64,000 nucleotides of DNA from Chaunax sp. Z400 (GCA_037577475.1 CM075192.1:15029908-15093907), one strand, 5' to 3'. Numbered from the stretch's first letter, positions 1 to 12,389 are shown. The notes: generated by a model not told the origin, from the letters alone. Translations and numbers: made by a program.

Positions 1-221
1 AAGCTTTATAGCACTGCAAACTGCATAGATTTTATTGCATATTCTTGTTGTTGTCTGGCGTTTTTAACAGGAAATGTTCTCATTGACATTCCTCCATTAG
101 TAACTATAAGTGTACACAATGAATAGTGCAGCTCTTGTCATAAAAATAGCGTCAATAGGAAGTAAGTGTGCAGAGAGGGGTTTAACACCCCATAAAATTA
201 GTCATTATAAAGCATAAGTCA

Positions 222-314
222 ATAAAATAAAATAAAATGTTCTCCTTTACTGGCATATGGGATGTTTGTGTATTTGTAGTTGGGATAAGGTTTGTTTGTT
301 TGTTTGTTTGTTTT
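222..314. repeat. Short simple repeats (TAAAA)n and (TTTG)n
   Basis: Three to four AAAATA-type units lie at about 222-238. A (TTTG) run of about six units lies at 291-314. Both are short microsatellites in intron. Confidence 0.8.
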
Positions 315-1132
315 ACATTTGTTAGTGTTTTTTATTCATTTATTATCACATTTATTAGACCATTATTCTGTTTTCACCTAGGTTGTCACCTTTGGAGTTG
401 CTCTAACTGTGAAACAGTATATTGGTGTTCAAGCTTGCTGTCTGTAAAAAAGTCCTAAAACTGTTGTTAGTAACTTTCAGACAGATTATTATTATAATCC
501 TGACCATTTCAATGACTACAAAAACCATGAATCTTAGCAGTATTTAATATCACATGAGTGTCAGCCTCCTCAGATCTGACTGACTTTGAACCCCCATGAC
601 GTCCAGTAGAAGTACGAGTGCCCTGCTCAGTAGATCACAGTATCTTTCAATATATTTGTATGATCGGTAGACGTCTGTCTCTCATGCATTTTAATGTTTA
701 TCAGATTGAAGAATGATTATCTCCCTGCATAGAGATTCACAGTCAACTCGTGTTGCAGGGTGAAAATCAAGTTTAGCCTGAAGGAACAGAAGAATCAATA
801 TGAGGCTGGTAGCTGTAATGTTAATACACAATGTAATCTGCATGATGTAGACAGCTGAATGACCCTGGATTATTGAGAACCATCACAAATATTGTGACCA
901 TCCTGGAGGGGTCATAGGTTGCATACAGGCACCTTGTGCACATGGGTCATCATCTGGGGTCTGCGGTGGTTGTTTGGATGCGTCTGAGGCTGTTGGTGCT
1001 ACTGGGATCTCATGGTTTGTTTTTTATTACAGAGATTGCTTTAAGGAGTGAGAAAAAAGCAACAGAGAAATGTTGTTGTTTCTTTTAATTACCTCCACAG
1101 CAAGCAAAGACTCCCTCAAGCGACTTCAACTT

Positions 1133-1149
1133 TGTGTGTGTGTGTGTGT
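1133..1149. repeat. Short (TG)n microsatellite
   Basis: About eight TG dinucleotides end in TATGTGGG. Intronic simple repeat. Confidence 0.85.
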
Positions 1150-1314
1150 ATGTGGGTAAATGATAAAAAAGAAACAGGGGGCTTCAGTGAACGGGGCTAA
1201 GAAAGGAGAATTTTGCCTCAGGCTCCGATCGATCAGATCCTTGCCGGAGAAGTCCCTGCTTCCCTGAGGTGAAGCTGTGTATTGCATTAGCTCATCTCAC
1301 ATTTTCTGTCTGGA

Positions 1315-1415
1315 AGCGAAGAAGGGGGGAAGAGGGGGATAGAAAGTAAGAGAGCAGGCTTTTGAAAGCAGCAGAGGAGAAGGAAGAGCAGCACTTGGAG
1401 AGAAAAAAGGGAGGT
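1315..1415. repeat. Purine-rich (G/A) low-complexity stretch
   Basis: Almost all bases on the + strand are A or G, with runs of GGGGGG, AGAGGGGG and repeated GAGA-like words. Such tracts can form triplex-type structures, but no function is evident here. Confidence 0.6.
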
Positions 1416-1701
1416 TTAGATGACTAAAGCGAAGTGAGAAAGAGGCACCGAACAAGCGTCTTCAATCGTGAACGAAGCTGTGAAGTTGTGCACCCTGCCT
1501 CTGTCTTCTTTCTAGCTCAGATTTGATCTTCAGTTGCTGGCCATCTTCTAAAAGCATGCACCTGTAGAGGGGAGTGTTTGTGCCATGACAGAATAATTCT
1601 TTACACCGCCTGTGTCGTTTTCTCCTGGTGAGGGGTAATGGAGCTGAAGTAACCGGGGTCACTCACATTGTCTGTGGGGATCAGTTCAGGAAAGAATACA
1701 A

Positions 1702-1718
1702 ACACACACACACACACA
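1702..1718. repeat. Short (CA)n microsatellite
   Basis: About eight CA units follow AATACAAA. Intronic simple repeat. Confidence 0.85.
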
Positions 1719-2747
1719 GACAACATATGCACAGAATGAATTTAATCAAGGACAAGGAAAGCATAATGGCTACGTGTAACTGATACATGTTTGCACCCAC
1801 TCACTGCTCAGAACACACACTCTCCCAGGAGTCAAACACACAACACTTATTAGAGTTCTGACTAATGAATATTTATTCAGCAGCTTACCAGCTTCCCTGT
1901 AACAGGATACTGTAACCTACAGTATATTGCAGTCTCAGTCTGCATCTTAATCATGCACATCCAATGTAATCATCTATAATAAACAGGCACTGATCAAACA
2001 GCGCTGCTGTCTGCACGGCTCTCCTCACAGTGGGCCACATCTAAATAGTTAATGGTTCCCCGATAAAGCCCCAAACTTCAGACCGTTTCAAATTAGAGAG
2101 GAGCCCGCTAAAGCAGGGCAGAGCAGATAGCAGCAGAGCTCTTCAAAGTCCTCTTTAATAAAACATATTAGCCTTCCTTGTCTGGTGAAGGCCGATGGCA
2201 GTGGTGCAGTTGCTGTAGTGGTAATGTGAAAGCAAGGAAGTAGGGTTAGCTCATCCCTCTGCTCCAGTATGCTGTCCGATCAAAGGGCTGGTCCTCATTA
2301 GCACATGGTCAGTGGGTTCGAAAGCTTGTGAAGTGAAGGGTGTGGATTACAAACAGGGGTTTATTAGCCTTGTACTTGTTCAGACAGCTTCAATAGCCAG
2401 GAAGGAAAGATATGTATTTTTTTTTTAAAGTTAATTCAGCATCAGGTAGCAGACTAATTAATTCTTGCTTAATGCCAGTCTCTCTAAATCTTTCATCTCT
2501 ACAGATGTTTTCATACCCATGGGGTATCAATAGAAAGACATAAAGGACCAAAACAGTTTTGTAACAATCAGATTTTTTTTTAGACTTAGTCTTATTTGTT
2601 GCATTTCCATGCAATGATTAATCTTCATCTAATAAGCTTGTAGTGTAATTGCTCCAAATAGAGTGGTTGTTAGTCTACTGGCAAATTATGAATATAGTGG
2701 TCTCTGGTATCAAATCCATTGGAGTGCATCCGTCATATTCCTCCATC

Positions 2748-2777
2748 TTACACAGCACAGTATTACACAGCACAGTT
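2748..2777. repeat. 15-bp tandem duplication
   Basis: TTACACAGCACAGTA at 2748-2762 is followed immediately by TTACACAGCACAGTT at 2763-2777. This is a small, recent-looking tandem duplication. Confidence 0.85.
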
Positions 2778-3344
2778 TCCATTATCTTAGTCAATATGAA
2801 AGAAAAAAAAAGCTTGCATAAAGAAATAATCAGTAGCATCCCCTGTTGTTGCTTATGAAGAGTATCTAAGTGGCTATTATGGTAATTTATTTCTATTATA
2901 ACTGCAGCCAACATAACCACTAGAGTTTGTGACCTTTAGTTAAAACACATGTGCAGCATATATACATGAAACGATTCCTAAAGAGTCTCAAGGGAAACGC
3001 CAGATTCATGTACGAGCAGGTGTAGACAGTGAATATCCAGAGTCAACCCTTTGAGGGGGAAAAAGTCAAAAAGTCCGTCCTGCCATAAACATTTAGGGAA
3101 TGAAAAGACTCATGATCATGATTTCTTTCATTGGGTGCTGGATTAATTATATTCCACTGGCCACACTACACATTTGCATTGAAGTGATTCATCTTTCCAC
3201 GGGGCTGTCACTGATTATGCTGACTTCACGTAAAAGACATGGCGACCACACGAAGATGCCTTCTCAGCACCGGATTTCTAGGGTAATGCGGAGATAGATG
3301 GAGGGCACAGAAATGAGGTAGTGTGGCAAGCTCATAGGGATGCT

Positions 3345-3352
3345 ATGCAAAT
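3345..3352 (+). promoter_or_regulatory. POU/octamer motif ATGCAAAT in a possible regulatory stretch
   Basis: A perfect octamer ATGCAAAT sits about 1 kb upstream of the Robo exon. Nearby are homeodomain-type motifs (GATTGCA, CCAATTAGA, TTTAATTGG) at 3351-3402. A single octamer is common by chance, so a regulatory role is only a possibility. Confidence 0.25.
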
Positions 3353-4339
3353 TGATTGCAGGCCTGTGCTTCCAATTAGACCTGATTCTCTTTAATTGGT
3401 CCTGAATGGCATCCAAAGGCCCTTTGCTGGGAGATATGGCGAGTAGGGAAAACCTCTCGGTCTCTCCGTTTCACCTTCACACAGACACACACATGCACAA
3501 ACTATTGTGTGAGGCACACAATGCCTTCACAACCACCAAGTCCCATCCCTCAGGCCTTAACAACAGGAAGCTAATTTGCATGCAAAGCAGGTTTGATAGC
3601 CACAGCTGACTGGTCAGTGAGAGCAATAGTAATAGGCGGTAATATCACTGAGGTGTTAACCCCCTTGGTACTGCTGTTGGCTGCTCTGTCTTTCTTCAGT
3701 ACTGTAATCTCTGCTTTCCCTTTGTTGCTAAACTATGCAGTGGATATATCTTAACTTTAATCTCTTAATTCTCTTATACCTCTAAGGTATACTATATTCC
3801 TGTATTATATTATATATTGCCTTCTTTTCCTTCTTTTTTTGCTCTTTAATCTGAGAAATGAAATAGTCACATAGCTGGAGCGATGCTAAGCTGAATTAAA
3901 AGAGCTGTTACTGTAATTAAAGGGTGACCTTTTCTCACAGATACATGTAACACTATACTTTGTGGAGGAGTGAAGATGCATACTTATGTTGCATACATAT
4001 TCATTAGTCGGTATAGCATAATATTCATCTTAACAAGTTGAGTATTTTGTCCCTGCAGCTGTTCAAAAAAAGCACAAAAAGGTGCAATAGGCTGACATCA
4101 TCCCCTTAGAATCAATAATTACAGTATGCCTTGAATGGAATGCTAACACATAAGATAAAGCGATTTCTGCTAGATATTTCAATGATGCCTATTATCAGCT
4201 GCAAATGACATATATTCACAGAAAGACATACAGTATGTGTTTAGACAAAGTCCTCGACTCTAGGTTCTACAGACCCTATGTACCGTAGATCAATACAACA
4301 TTTAAATCCATTCAGAGGGTTTAAATCCTTGTATGTAAA

Positions 4340-4365
4340 CTTTATTTTTTGTCATTTATTGTCAG
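4340..4365 (+). other. Splice acceptor region of the Robo Ig1 exon
   Basis: A T-rich tract (TTTATTTTTTGTCATTTATT) runs directly into GTCAG. The exon begins right after this AG with GA, which completes a Gly codon started in the previous exon. The reading frame and the conserved residues GSRLRQED fix this junction. Confidence 0.9.
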
Positions 4366-4692
4366 GATCCCGTCTGCGCCAAGAGGATACCCCACCCCGC
4401 ATTGTGGAGCACCCATCTGACCTGATTGTTTCCAAAGGGGAGCCCGCCACTCTCAACTGTAAAGCAGAGGGACGACCGACCCCAACAGTGGAGTGGTATA
4501 AGGATGGAGAGCGGGTGGAAACAGACAGGGACAATCCCCGTTCACAGCGAATGCTGCTTCCAAGTGGCTCCCTCTTCTTTCTACGCATCGTCCATGGACG
4601 ACGGAGCAAGCCAGACGAGGGTTCCTATGTCTGTGTTGCCCGCAATTACCTGGGAGAGGCAGTGAGCCACAACGCCTCGCTGGAAGTAGCCA
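4366..4692 (+). CDS. robo1: Internal coding exon of a Roundabout axon-guidance receptor (Ig domain 1), partial gene
   Basis: Robo proteins are single-pass neuronal receptors for Slit ligands; in the family, Ig1 is the main Slit-binding domain. The exon carries 109 residues, counting the split first Gly. It opens with SRLRQED and continues through PPRIVEHPSD, a signature of vertebrate Robo Ig1. The Ig disulfide pair is Cys32 and Cys90, the core Trp is Trp44, and a DEGSYVC motif lies at 84-90. An N-glycosylation sequon (NAS) is at 103-105. An AG acceptor at 4364-4365 precedes the exon, and a GTATGT donor starts at 4693. Both junctions are phase 1, as is usual for Ig exons, and the 327-bp length keeps frame. 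The signal-peptide exon and all later exons are missing from the window. Paralogue: Leu20, Ala28, His102 and a split codon starting with A fit ROBO1 (next residue Ile), whereas Asp47, Lys82 and Ser87 resemble ROBO2. Family call near certain; symbol about 55%. Confidence 0.95.
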
Positions 4693-4698
4693 GTATGT
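4693..4698 (+). other. Splice donor of the Robo Ig1 exon
   Basis: The sequence GTATGT follows the codon for Ala (the end of SLEVA) plus one base, A. In Robo proteins the next residues are typically ILRDD or LLRDD at the start of Ig2. The A-first split codon allows Ile but not Leu. If translation ran on through the donor it would meet an in-frame stop at 4761-4763, as expected for intron. Confidence 0.9.
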
Positions 4699-5770
4699 GC
4701 AGCATGTCTTCCTATTTCTTCTTTGCCTTCAGTGTCGGTGTGAATGAAAGAGTTTGGGTTTAGATGCAGCTGAATAGCAGTCTCCAGTTTCCTCCAGTGT
4801 TTCTGTGCTCAATGTGTTCATTGAATTGAATAATCTCTTAGGAGATGGGCAGGATGTGTTTGGCTCAGCGGTCTTGGTAGACCTGCGGAGCCTTGGGGGG
4901 AGAAGTGGCCTGATCATTCCAGGGTGAGTGCTTCTCTAAAGGGCCCTTGGTAGGTGGTCAGGAGCTACAATGGGAACAAAACCCTTTCTGTTTTGGCCCA
5001 GCTTCTGCTTTTTGTCAGAGAGATAGATTTTAGGTTTTATATCGAAAGCAATACAAATATCCACAAGACTTTGTGGAGGAGGCTATTGTGGGCCAGGACA
5101 GCAAAACAGACATGTGCAGCATTGTTCGGCATTGGCTGAGGTTTGCCGTCTACAGAGTACCATTATAGTTGCATCTGTGGGTAGTCATCTTAGCTTTCCC
5201 ACTCATCCAATTGAAGTATGAGAGATTCCTTTTACTGTCTGCTATACTCGTCTAATGACAGGCTAGCTTTGATGTGAAGTGGATTTAAGCATCGCAGGAT
5301 AAACAAGCATACTCGAACACATATTAGGAGGGAACTTATTTGGCAGTCAGCCAGTGTGCAATGTGGGGAGAAAAGAATAACCTTTCTAAACCACTTAGTG
5401 TTTTTGTGAGTGGTGACCTGTGTTGACAAATTTGCTCCCATGGTTGCTTTAAAGGCAGATTTCATTGGTGAGGTCAGCTCGTCAGATGTATTATCTCTTT
5501 GCTCTCTTGACTGACTTGAGAGTGAAGGCTGAGCAGGAGAGCTCAGATATCAACTGCTCCTCTAACATGCCCAGAGGCTGTCACCAACCCGCTCGCTGTA
5601 ATCTAATCAAGATGCGGAGAGAAAGAATTGTGTGTGTGTTTGTGTGTTAGAACGTGCGCATGTGTGAGTGCATGTGGAGTCTTGATGGGTTGAGCATGGG
5701 CTCATGGCTTTTTAAAGTAATGTAATACTCAGAGTAGTACTGCTTGCTGTGTAGTGTCAGATTTTTGCTG

Positions 5771-5815
5771 TATTATGGGCCGCAACTATAACAAGAACTA
5801 TAAATATATTGTTTT
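5771..5815. repeat. Possible relic of a fish interspersed repeat
   Basis: The words AACTATAAC, AACTATAAATATATTG and TTTTTAAAAATTGT in this order resemble a repeat I recall as common in fish genomes (AACGATAACTATAAAG followed by CGTTTTAAAAATCG). The match is short and diverged, so the call is weak. Confidence 0.25.
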
Positions 5816-8800
5816 TAAAAATTGTGGAATAAAACACCACAAGTATCACCACAACAACAATGGTGAATGTTTTTATTATGATGACTATCAGAGTGATTTG
5901 ATGAAAGATCATCACAATGTCACACCACAAATCCATCCTGCTTATAATAGGTTTCTAACTGCTACCTATCTCTTTTATGTAGGCTAACAGAAGACATTTA
6001 GGACACCTTTTAGACAATCAGCTCTTACTAGTGATGTACAACGTATTAAATCCTCATATCAGGCTGCAAATTAGGCCACACTGAAAAACAATATTTAACC
6101 TGAAACATACTAACAAACAGAAGTTCTGTGGTCTCTGAAGTTCATTTTATCCTTGGGCTACCGATGACCTATTTCATGGTTGCCACTATTAAATTGATGT
6201 TGACTCATAAAAAGAGTATAAATATCTTCAAAAGATGACAACCTGTGGAATGGAGTGTTGCATCCTCCTTACTCATCTTGACTTTTGTTGTTTTCCTTTT
6301 ATTTTTCTGCACAACATAAAGCAGCATCGGGTCATAAATACCCTTTTAGCTGCTGGTAAGCATGTGACACAGCTGGAGCACACGGGGCATGCTCAGCACA
6401 ACAGTTTAAAGAACGTTATATTTGATCAATATGGATGCTCACAGTGTTACTGTCACAGCTATCATGATATTTATCATTCTTGATGTGGATGGCCCTTTTG
6501 TCTGGAGTGTAGAGATGTGTTGAACTGCTCTGCCCTTAAAGCTGCTTTCAATATTTTCCATCTTCAGTGACAGTAAAGTAAGAAACAGCTTCTTTTTTTT
6601 TTTTTTACATGCGTCCTGATCATACACAGATTTCCATGATATATTCCATAAGCCCTGCTGTTAAATTGAGCTTAAAAATCCTTCAGATGATCAGAGAGAA
6701 AATGAGCTGCAGAAATGCAGTCCAGTGCGGTGATGCAACTTGTTTGTTTTCCTCGTATATCCTGCAATATCTGATGCTAAGCCAAGCCTGTCGACAAATT
6801 TACAATTCTGCCCAATTTAAATGGAACTATCCAAACTACTTTAGAGGTAAAGTAATTTTATGATTTGTGAATAGAAAACATACAAGAGGACTCAAGTGTT
6901 TGGCACATATTACAAGTTTCCCCAGGTCAGAATGCAAAAAAAAAATAAAAAAAGTTTCCCTAATTGTAGTTGATATGCAGTGTTTATTTCAGAGGTGGGT
7001 TTTTCAAGTAGATAAACAAGATACTTGGCAGGACTCAAAAAGACCAGAGTACCATTGGCTCAGTCTCAAGTTGGAGCTGCATAAGGTTCAAACAGACCCA
7101 TAATGACAAGCCACTGAGCTCCAGCCCTCTCTCTCCCTCTCGTTTAGTTGGTGTCTCTCACTCCCCTCTGTGCAGCTCATGCTTAACTACATATAATTAT
7201 GTTGTTGGAGAAACCAGGATGGAATCCTGCAGAAGAAAAAAGGCCATAGAGAAAGAGGCCCAGACACACTAAGTTTAAAATATAGAGTGGAGAAACTACA
7301 AGGATTAAATCAACTCAAGGTAGCATACAAGAAAGTTTTAGACCAGTTTTGATTCCTCGCTGTCATTAAAGATGTTTGTCATACCTTTAAGAGTTTTGAG
7401 ATGAATATTGTGGATGGGGTGTTTTATTCAAACTCAGCGTCAGTTGATAGAACCTCCAGTTTTTTTTTTAATTTCCAGATCCAAAATCCAAAGAATGAAG
7501 TTGTGTTTTTAATTGTGTTTACTTTGCTGAGCTCCCCAACTCTAACGTTTTCACTTTAAAACCTGCAAACACAACATTTTGGGGATGTTATTATAAGAGC
7601 CTGGCTTTTACAGTTTCCCTTACTCACCAGTGATTGTTAACATAATCCAAGTTTCAACAAGTCCTGTTTTGTCAGGCTAGGCGAGCTAACCCAGTTTGTT
7701 TGGTTAATCATTAACCGCATGTACAGCACAGCTCACAGTTTCTCTATCTCAGACTCTTACCCCAAAGCCTGGGCTAATGCATTCACCATAAATGCTGTTT
7801 GCCTTGTGTGCTCAAACAAGCTCAAGATAGGATTCTTTTCCTATTATGTTATTGTTTCCTTTGTATTAGAGATGTCGACGTCAAATACTGAACTTCCTTG
7901 GTGCTCAATGACTGCTATTTGATAAAGATCCAAGTGTAAGGCCATGTTGAAATGTGTCCTCCACGGTCACTACACATGCATTTGAAACAGTGAGATTATG
8001 TTTCCATGAGCGTTGCATATTTTAATGTTTTTATGCAAGACACTATAAAAACAAAATGCTAAAAAAAACAAGAAGAGAATTCAAAAGTATTAGAAAATGT
8101 GCTCGCTCTTATAGGAACAATGCAATATGTGTTCAATATACTCTGTGATGTGTCACAGCAATTTCCTTTACCCAGAGCCCTGTGTGAGGCCCTGAGAGGC
8201 TCTATGAATAGCCTGTTTCCCTTTTTCTGGATGCAGAGATAGCAAAGTGAGGTAATGGACGGCACACTGCTCTACTTGAGCAGGCGATAACCTCAAGGCC
8301 TGCTGTTTAGTGGCCTGGCTGACTGCACAGTTCTGACCGCACAGGGTTGGCTGTAGACCTTATATCCACACACAGACTCCTCTCTCCAGAGGCAAGGCTT
8401 ACTTTTTACAGCCACTAACAACAGAAGTGAAGGGATGTTTACTTGAACTTCATCCACTGCAAATTACTCTATTCGGACAAGTTTATCTCAGAATCGTATT
8501 GATCCTGGTCAAATCTCCGTCTCCGTGTGCAGTCAGCTGGCTTCACTGACACTCTGATAAGGGGGAAGGTTGGGGCTTTTGAGGTATTGATGGAGGCAGA
8601 GTTCATATTTGGGACCATGCCTAAGAGTCATCTGCAGAGCGAAGGACCGTTGGCTGGCATGCGCCAGTCAAAAGGCAGCATGGCCACCTCCCACTGATCT
8701 GAGGACTCGTCCGTCTGTCACGCAGGAAATTCCTTGTTCCACATCTGTTGGCTCTGAAAGACTTGGGTCTTTATATTGTCCCCTTCTACAGAACTCCTCT

Positions 8801-9599
8801 TTCCACATAACATCTGAGTTTACTCTTACTCATTTCTTTCATCCCATCCCTCACCCATCTGTTCCCTTTGCAGCTCTTTGTTTTTACACTGTTATCCACT
8901 GAAACGGAACAAAGACTCTAACTGAAAAAAGTCTTTCCCACAAATTGGTGACACAGTAATTGCTTATTTGTTGTGGTTCTTGTTTTTCATTAAATATTAC
9001 AAGTGTGGCAATATCTGTTTTTTGAATATGATTGACTTGCTCACACCTCTCCCTCTGTTTCTGTCATCTTACGGTATCGTAAGAACCCCATTTTCCTGCT
9101 TGGCACATGAAAAGGAGTTCTAAACATAAAATGATTCAACGAGGTAATGACAAATAGCAGGGAATAAAAATGAAAGAGCTGAAGGAGAGCAACAATCTGG
9201 ACAGCTAACCCCAGCAGAGGCAGCAGTGAATGTGTTGGCAAGCAGCCAGGGGACTGGGGGCAGAGAGTATTACGGCTCTGTGGTAGTTATTTGTCTCAGG
9301 GAGGTTCAGAGCAAATTGGTGCAAACGGCACAGCCAGAGTCTGCTTCATGAGTCAACATGCAGCTGAGATGTACGCTTCGCACCCCATACTCCTCGTGGC
9401 CTCCACTCCAATCTGTTTTATGTTGGAATGTAGACCCTTCTTAAATCTGAGTGGTGTTTGTGTACGTGTGACTGCCAAAGCCGAGCTCTAGTTAGCAGTG
9501 TAAAAAGTTTTGCATGCATGCTGTTGGCTTTGCAAGAAATCCTTGTGTTTAAGTTTTATCTCGCTCTAGTTGCTGCGTGTGTGCCGTTTCTTTCAGTCC

Positions 9600-9960
9600 A
9601 GTCCTGCTACTTTTGAAATTACAGTACATGAGACCGAACTGGCTTCTGTCTAATTACACTCGTCCCCAGCCAATTATTATCAGCCCTGCTTTTGTGAAAC
9701 TTCTGCAACCTAAGATATGTTTCATTCATGCATTCCAATTAGTCTCCTATTAATCTATATATGCAGAGAGCGATTTTTATCATGCATGTTGCGTGTGGTC
9801 CGTTTGACCTAGCATATTTAACTCTCCTCTCTTTTTGCATAAATCAATGCAATCCATGTAATTAAATCGGAGCATCTATTTGCTGCATTTAGTCGATAGC
9901 CAAGTGCCATTTTGAGTCGTGAATTTCTGCAATACGCATCGAGGCCTGCATTACAAAAAT
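9600..9960. promoter_or_regulatory. Candidate conserved non-coding element rich in homeodomain-type motifs
   Basis: The stretch is free of simple repeats and holds many TAAT/ATTA cores: CTAATTACAC, CCAATTATTA, CCAATTAGTC, TATTAATC and GTAATTAAATC. It also contains TTGCATAAATC. Such composition is typical of vertebrate developmental enhancers in introns of guidance-receptor genes. This is inference from base composition only; cross-species conservation was not tested. Confidence 0.25.
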
Positions 9961-11059
9961 GTGTTCCCTCTCATAGTGTGTTGTACTTATTGATGAACTG
10001 GATTTGAAACCATGTTAACTATATATGCATGAGATTTATCCTGGCAAATATTGGCTGAAATAATAGAACCAAAAAGTAGATGTCACTCCCTGCTGTGATA
10101 GCAGCCTATAGAGTTAAAAGAAACCGCACCACAAGAAACCTTGAATAGATTGGTTGAGGCAAGACTTTCTGTGTTTGGAGAGTGTGTGAGTGTGTCTCTG
10201 TAAGTGTCTGATTCAATCTTCCAGTGTCTATACTGGTCTAGTGAACAATGCCTAGAAGAGTGTTCTCTGAAGGAAAACGTACATGAGCTAAAGAGGCAGG
10301 TGTACAGACATGGGTAAAGGAGCCTTTCCAAAGTCTCATCAATCACTCCATGCTCCACCCATCTCCGACAGCCTGCTGGGCCAGAGAAGACAGGCAGTAA
10401 AACAAAACCCCGTTCAACCCTGCTTCTGTCTCTTCCTCCTATAGAAATGGAAGATAAAGGCAAAGCTGGGCACTGATTGAGACAGAGCAAAAAATTATAT
10501 AATGTAATTCCCTGTGATTCACACTCTGTGTTTTATCATCATCATCTTTATCACGTTGCCAGGGGTGAAATTCAAGAGGAAACTGCACCATGAAATAAAA
10601 AATGCAGAGCCTTGGTGAATGAAGAACTTTGAATGGAAACATAAAAAGTGTTGCATGAGTCACAGTCCCTCTAGTGTGACAGATATTTAATATATATACA
10701 GTATATTTATTCAATATATATTTTCTTCAAAGACCAAAGTCAAAGTTCAAGGATTAGTTGCGATAAGAGCAATAAATATATTTATTTTTTTATTATTTTT
10801 AATGCCTGTATGATAAAGAGGAACTGGCCTTTTCTGTATGTGACAAAAGCAAAATGAAATGCATTAGATGTGCGAAACACAGCTGTTTCACACTGACATC
10901 CTCTTTGTTTTTGTCGTCTGGATCTCCTCTAGTTGTGCGTTCATGTAGAAAATGGCTGGTCTCTGTTAACAAGGAAGGGAATGCTGACTTATGGAGTCCA
11001 CTTTAAGCACTTTCCTCTGTTTCTGTGAAGGGTTTTTCAGTCCAATCCATTTACACATA

Positions 11060-11090
11060 ATGACATTGCCCGGATATCTCCGGATGTCAT
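11060..11090. repeat. Imperfect 31-bp palindrome
   Basis: The left arm ATGACATTGCCCGGA and right arm TCCGGATGTCAT are reverse complements apart from a small insertion, around a central TATC. It may be a chance palindrome or a binding site for a dimeric factor. Confidence 0.5.
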
Positions 11091-12365
11091 TGAAAAGGTA
11101 GAGCTACTGCACAGCTGTCTGGGTGTCTAGACACTTTTCCAAACTCTTGTGCGTCAGAGATTTTTTTTTTTTTTTCTGGTAGCCAAAGTGACTGCTTTTT
11201 CATCTCTTTGTAATCCTTGCCTCTGGCTGTAGTTCTAAACAGGATCATAGGTAGGATGGGTGCAGGGCTCCAGGATAGTGATGGATGATATTAACATTAT
11301 GAAGTGCTAGAGCAGATAAGGTACAGTATGAGAGCCCTTGAGTCCAGTGGTCCTGTACTACCACTCAGGAGCACCACTGATAACAGTGTGCACTTATTTC
11401 CTGTCCTCTTACAAACCATCTTGTTTATGTGTGTGTGTGTGTGTCTCAGTGATTGTATTTTTTATGTGCATCTTTTATCAAGGGGTTTATAAGTTTGTTT
11501 AAGGTGTATCTCTGGCTCTGCTCCACGTGTCACATGCTGTTGGTGGTAAACTGTGTGTCAGAGCTTGTGAGAAACAGATGAATATATGCTGCTGACTCTA
11601 ATCTCCAGACTTCTTCTGCTGAGACCTGGTATTACTCTTGTCGTGAGGTGTAATCTCTCCTGTGGCCAGAGAGGCTCTGTGTATGTGTGTTAGTCGTCTG
11701 CGAGTTTTGCGTGCGTGTATGTGCTTGAATTCTGGTGTCTGGTCATATGATGGGGTGTCCTGCTCTGCGGACATGCTCCGGTTATTAAACCTTGGCTAAG
11801 CCCTCACTTAAAAACCTCTATCATGCTCCTTGATCCGAGACGATGGCGTTAGAAAGGATTGAGGGGTTTGCAGGCTAGAACTTTAGGGATTTTCATCAAA
11901 CATTTTGGTAAAGTTAGAAAAATGTGCACAAGGGACACACTTGGTCCACCGGTTAGCCTGTATAGACCTTGTGATGGCCTTTTTCCCCCTTTGTCTTCAC
12001 TGTTTACTCGTAAAAGACAGATCATCAATTTATCACCTACTGATAGTTTTTCAGCTACCTTCTCAGACATCTAGCTCTGACATAAGTTTGATTCAAGTAC
12101 AGCAATGGTATAAAACAAGACCAGAGATATCTCAGGCACATAGTTCACTTCAAAATACTAATACAAAACACTAAAACAGGTTTTCGGTTGCTTTTGCAAA
12201 ATGAAAAAAAAGTAATGACACACATGTTTGTAATTTGTAAATGTGGAGGTGTTGAGAGGGAGAGTTTTAGTTGCCCAACAGTAGCCATAGGCTGATTCTG
12301 CTTGCAGTCATTGGACTGATAACACAGGCAACGGCGACTTGGCCACTCTTGTGCTCAACCGTTAT

Positions 12366-12389
12366 CTGTTATATAGCTTTATATAACAG
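12366..12389. repeat. Short perfect inverted repeat (10-bp arms)
   Basis: CTGTTATATA and TATATAACAG flank a 4-bp loop, GCTT. It is AT-rich and lies in intron. No function is evident. Confidence 0.6.

Larger units (their letters stand above)
1..4365 (+). other. Intron upstream of the Robo Ig1 exon (3' portion)
   Basis: No exon or RNA gene was recognised here. The segment contains short simple repeats: TAAAA at 222-238, TTTG at 291-314, TG at 1133-1149 and CA at 1702-1718. It also holds a purine-rich stretch at about 1315-1415 and a 15-bp tandem duplication at 2748-2777. I looked for an alternative first exon encoding a signal peptide with a phase-1 donor and found none that convinces. The intron starts before the window. 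Confidence 0.8.

Noticed and set aside
237..458. Hydrophobic 73-codon ORF that could be a signal peptide exon
   Set aside because: Hydrophobicity comes from a TTTG repeat and T-rich sequence. There is no phase-1 donor at a suitable place, and no resemblance to Robo leader peptides.
2281..2340. GGTTCGAA word resembling a tRNA B box
   Set aside because: No A box at the right spacing and no cloverleaf could be drawn.
4278..4365. Upstream extension of the Robo reading frame to a Met at 4278
   Set aside because: The extra residues are read-through of intron. The conserved protein begins after the AG at 4364-4365, and no signal peptide is encoded by the extension.
4842..4923. Possible 82-nt exon between an AG and a good GTGAGT donor
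   Set aside because: The upstream pyrimidine tract is poor. The length is not a multiple of three, so inclusion between phase-1 exons would break the frame, and no Robo isoform I know has such a segment.
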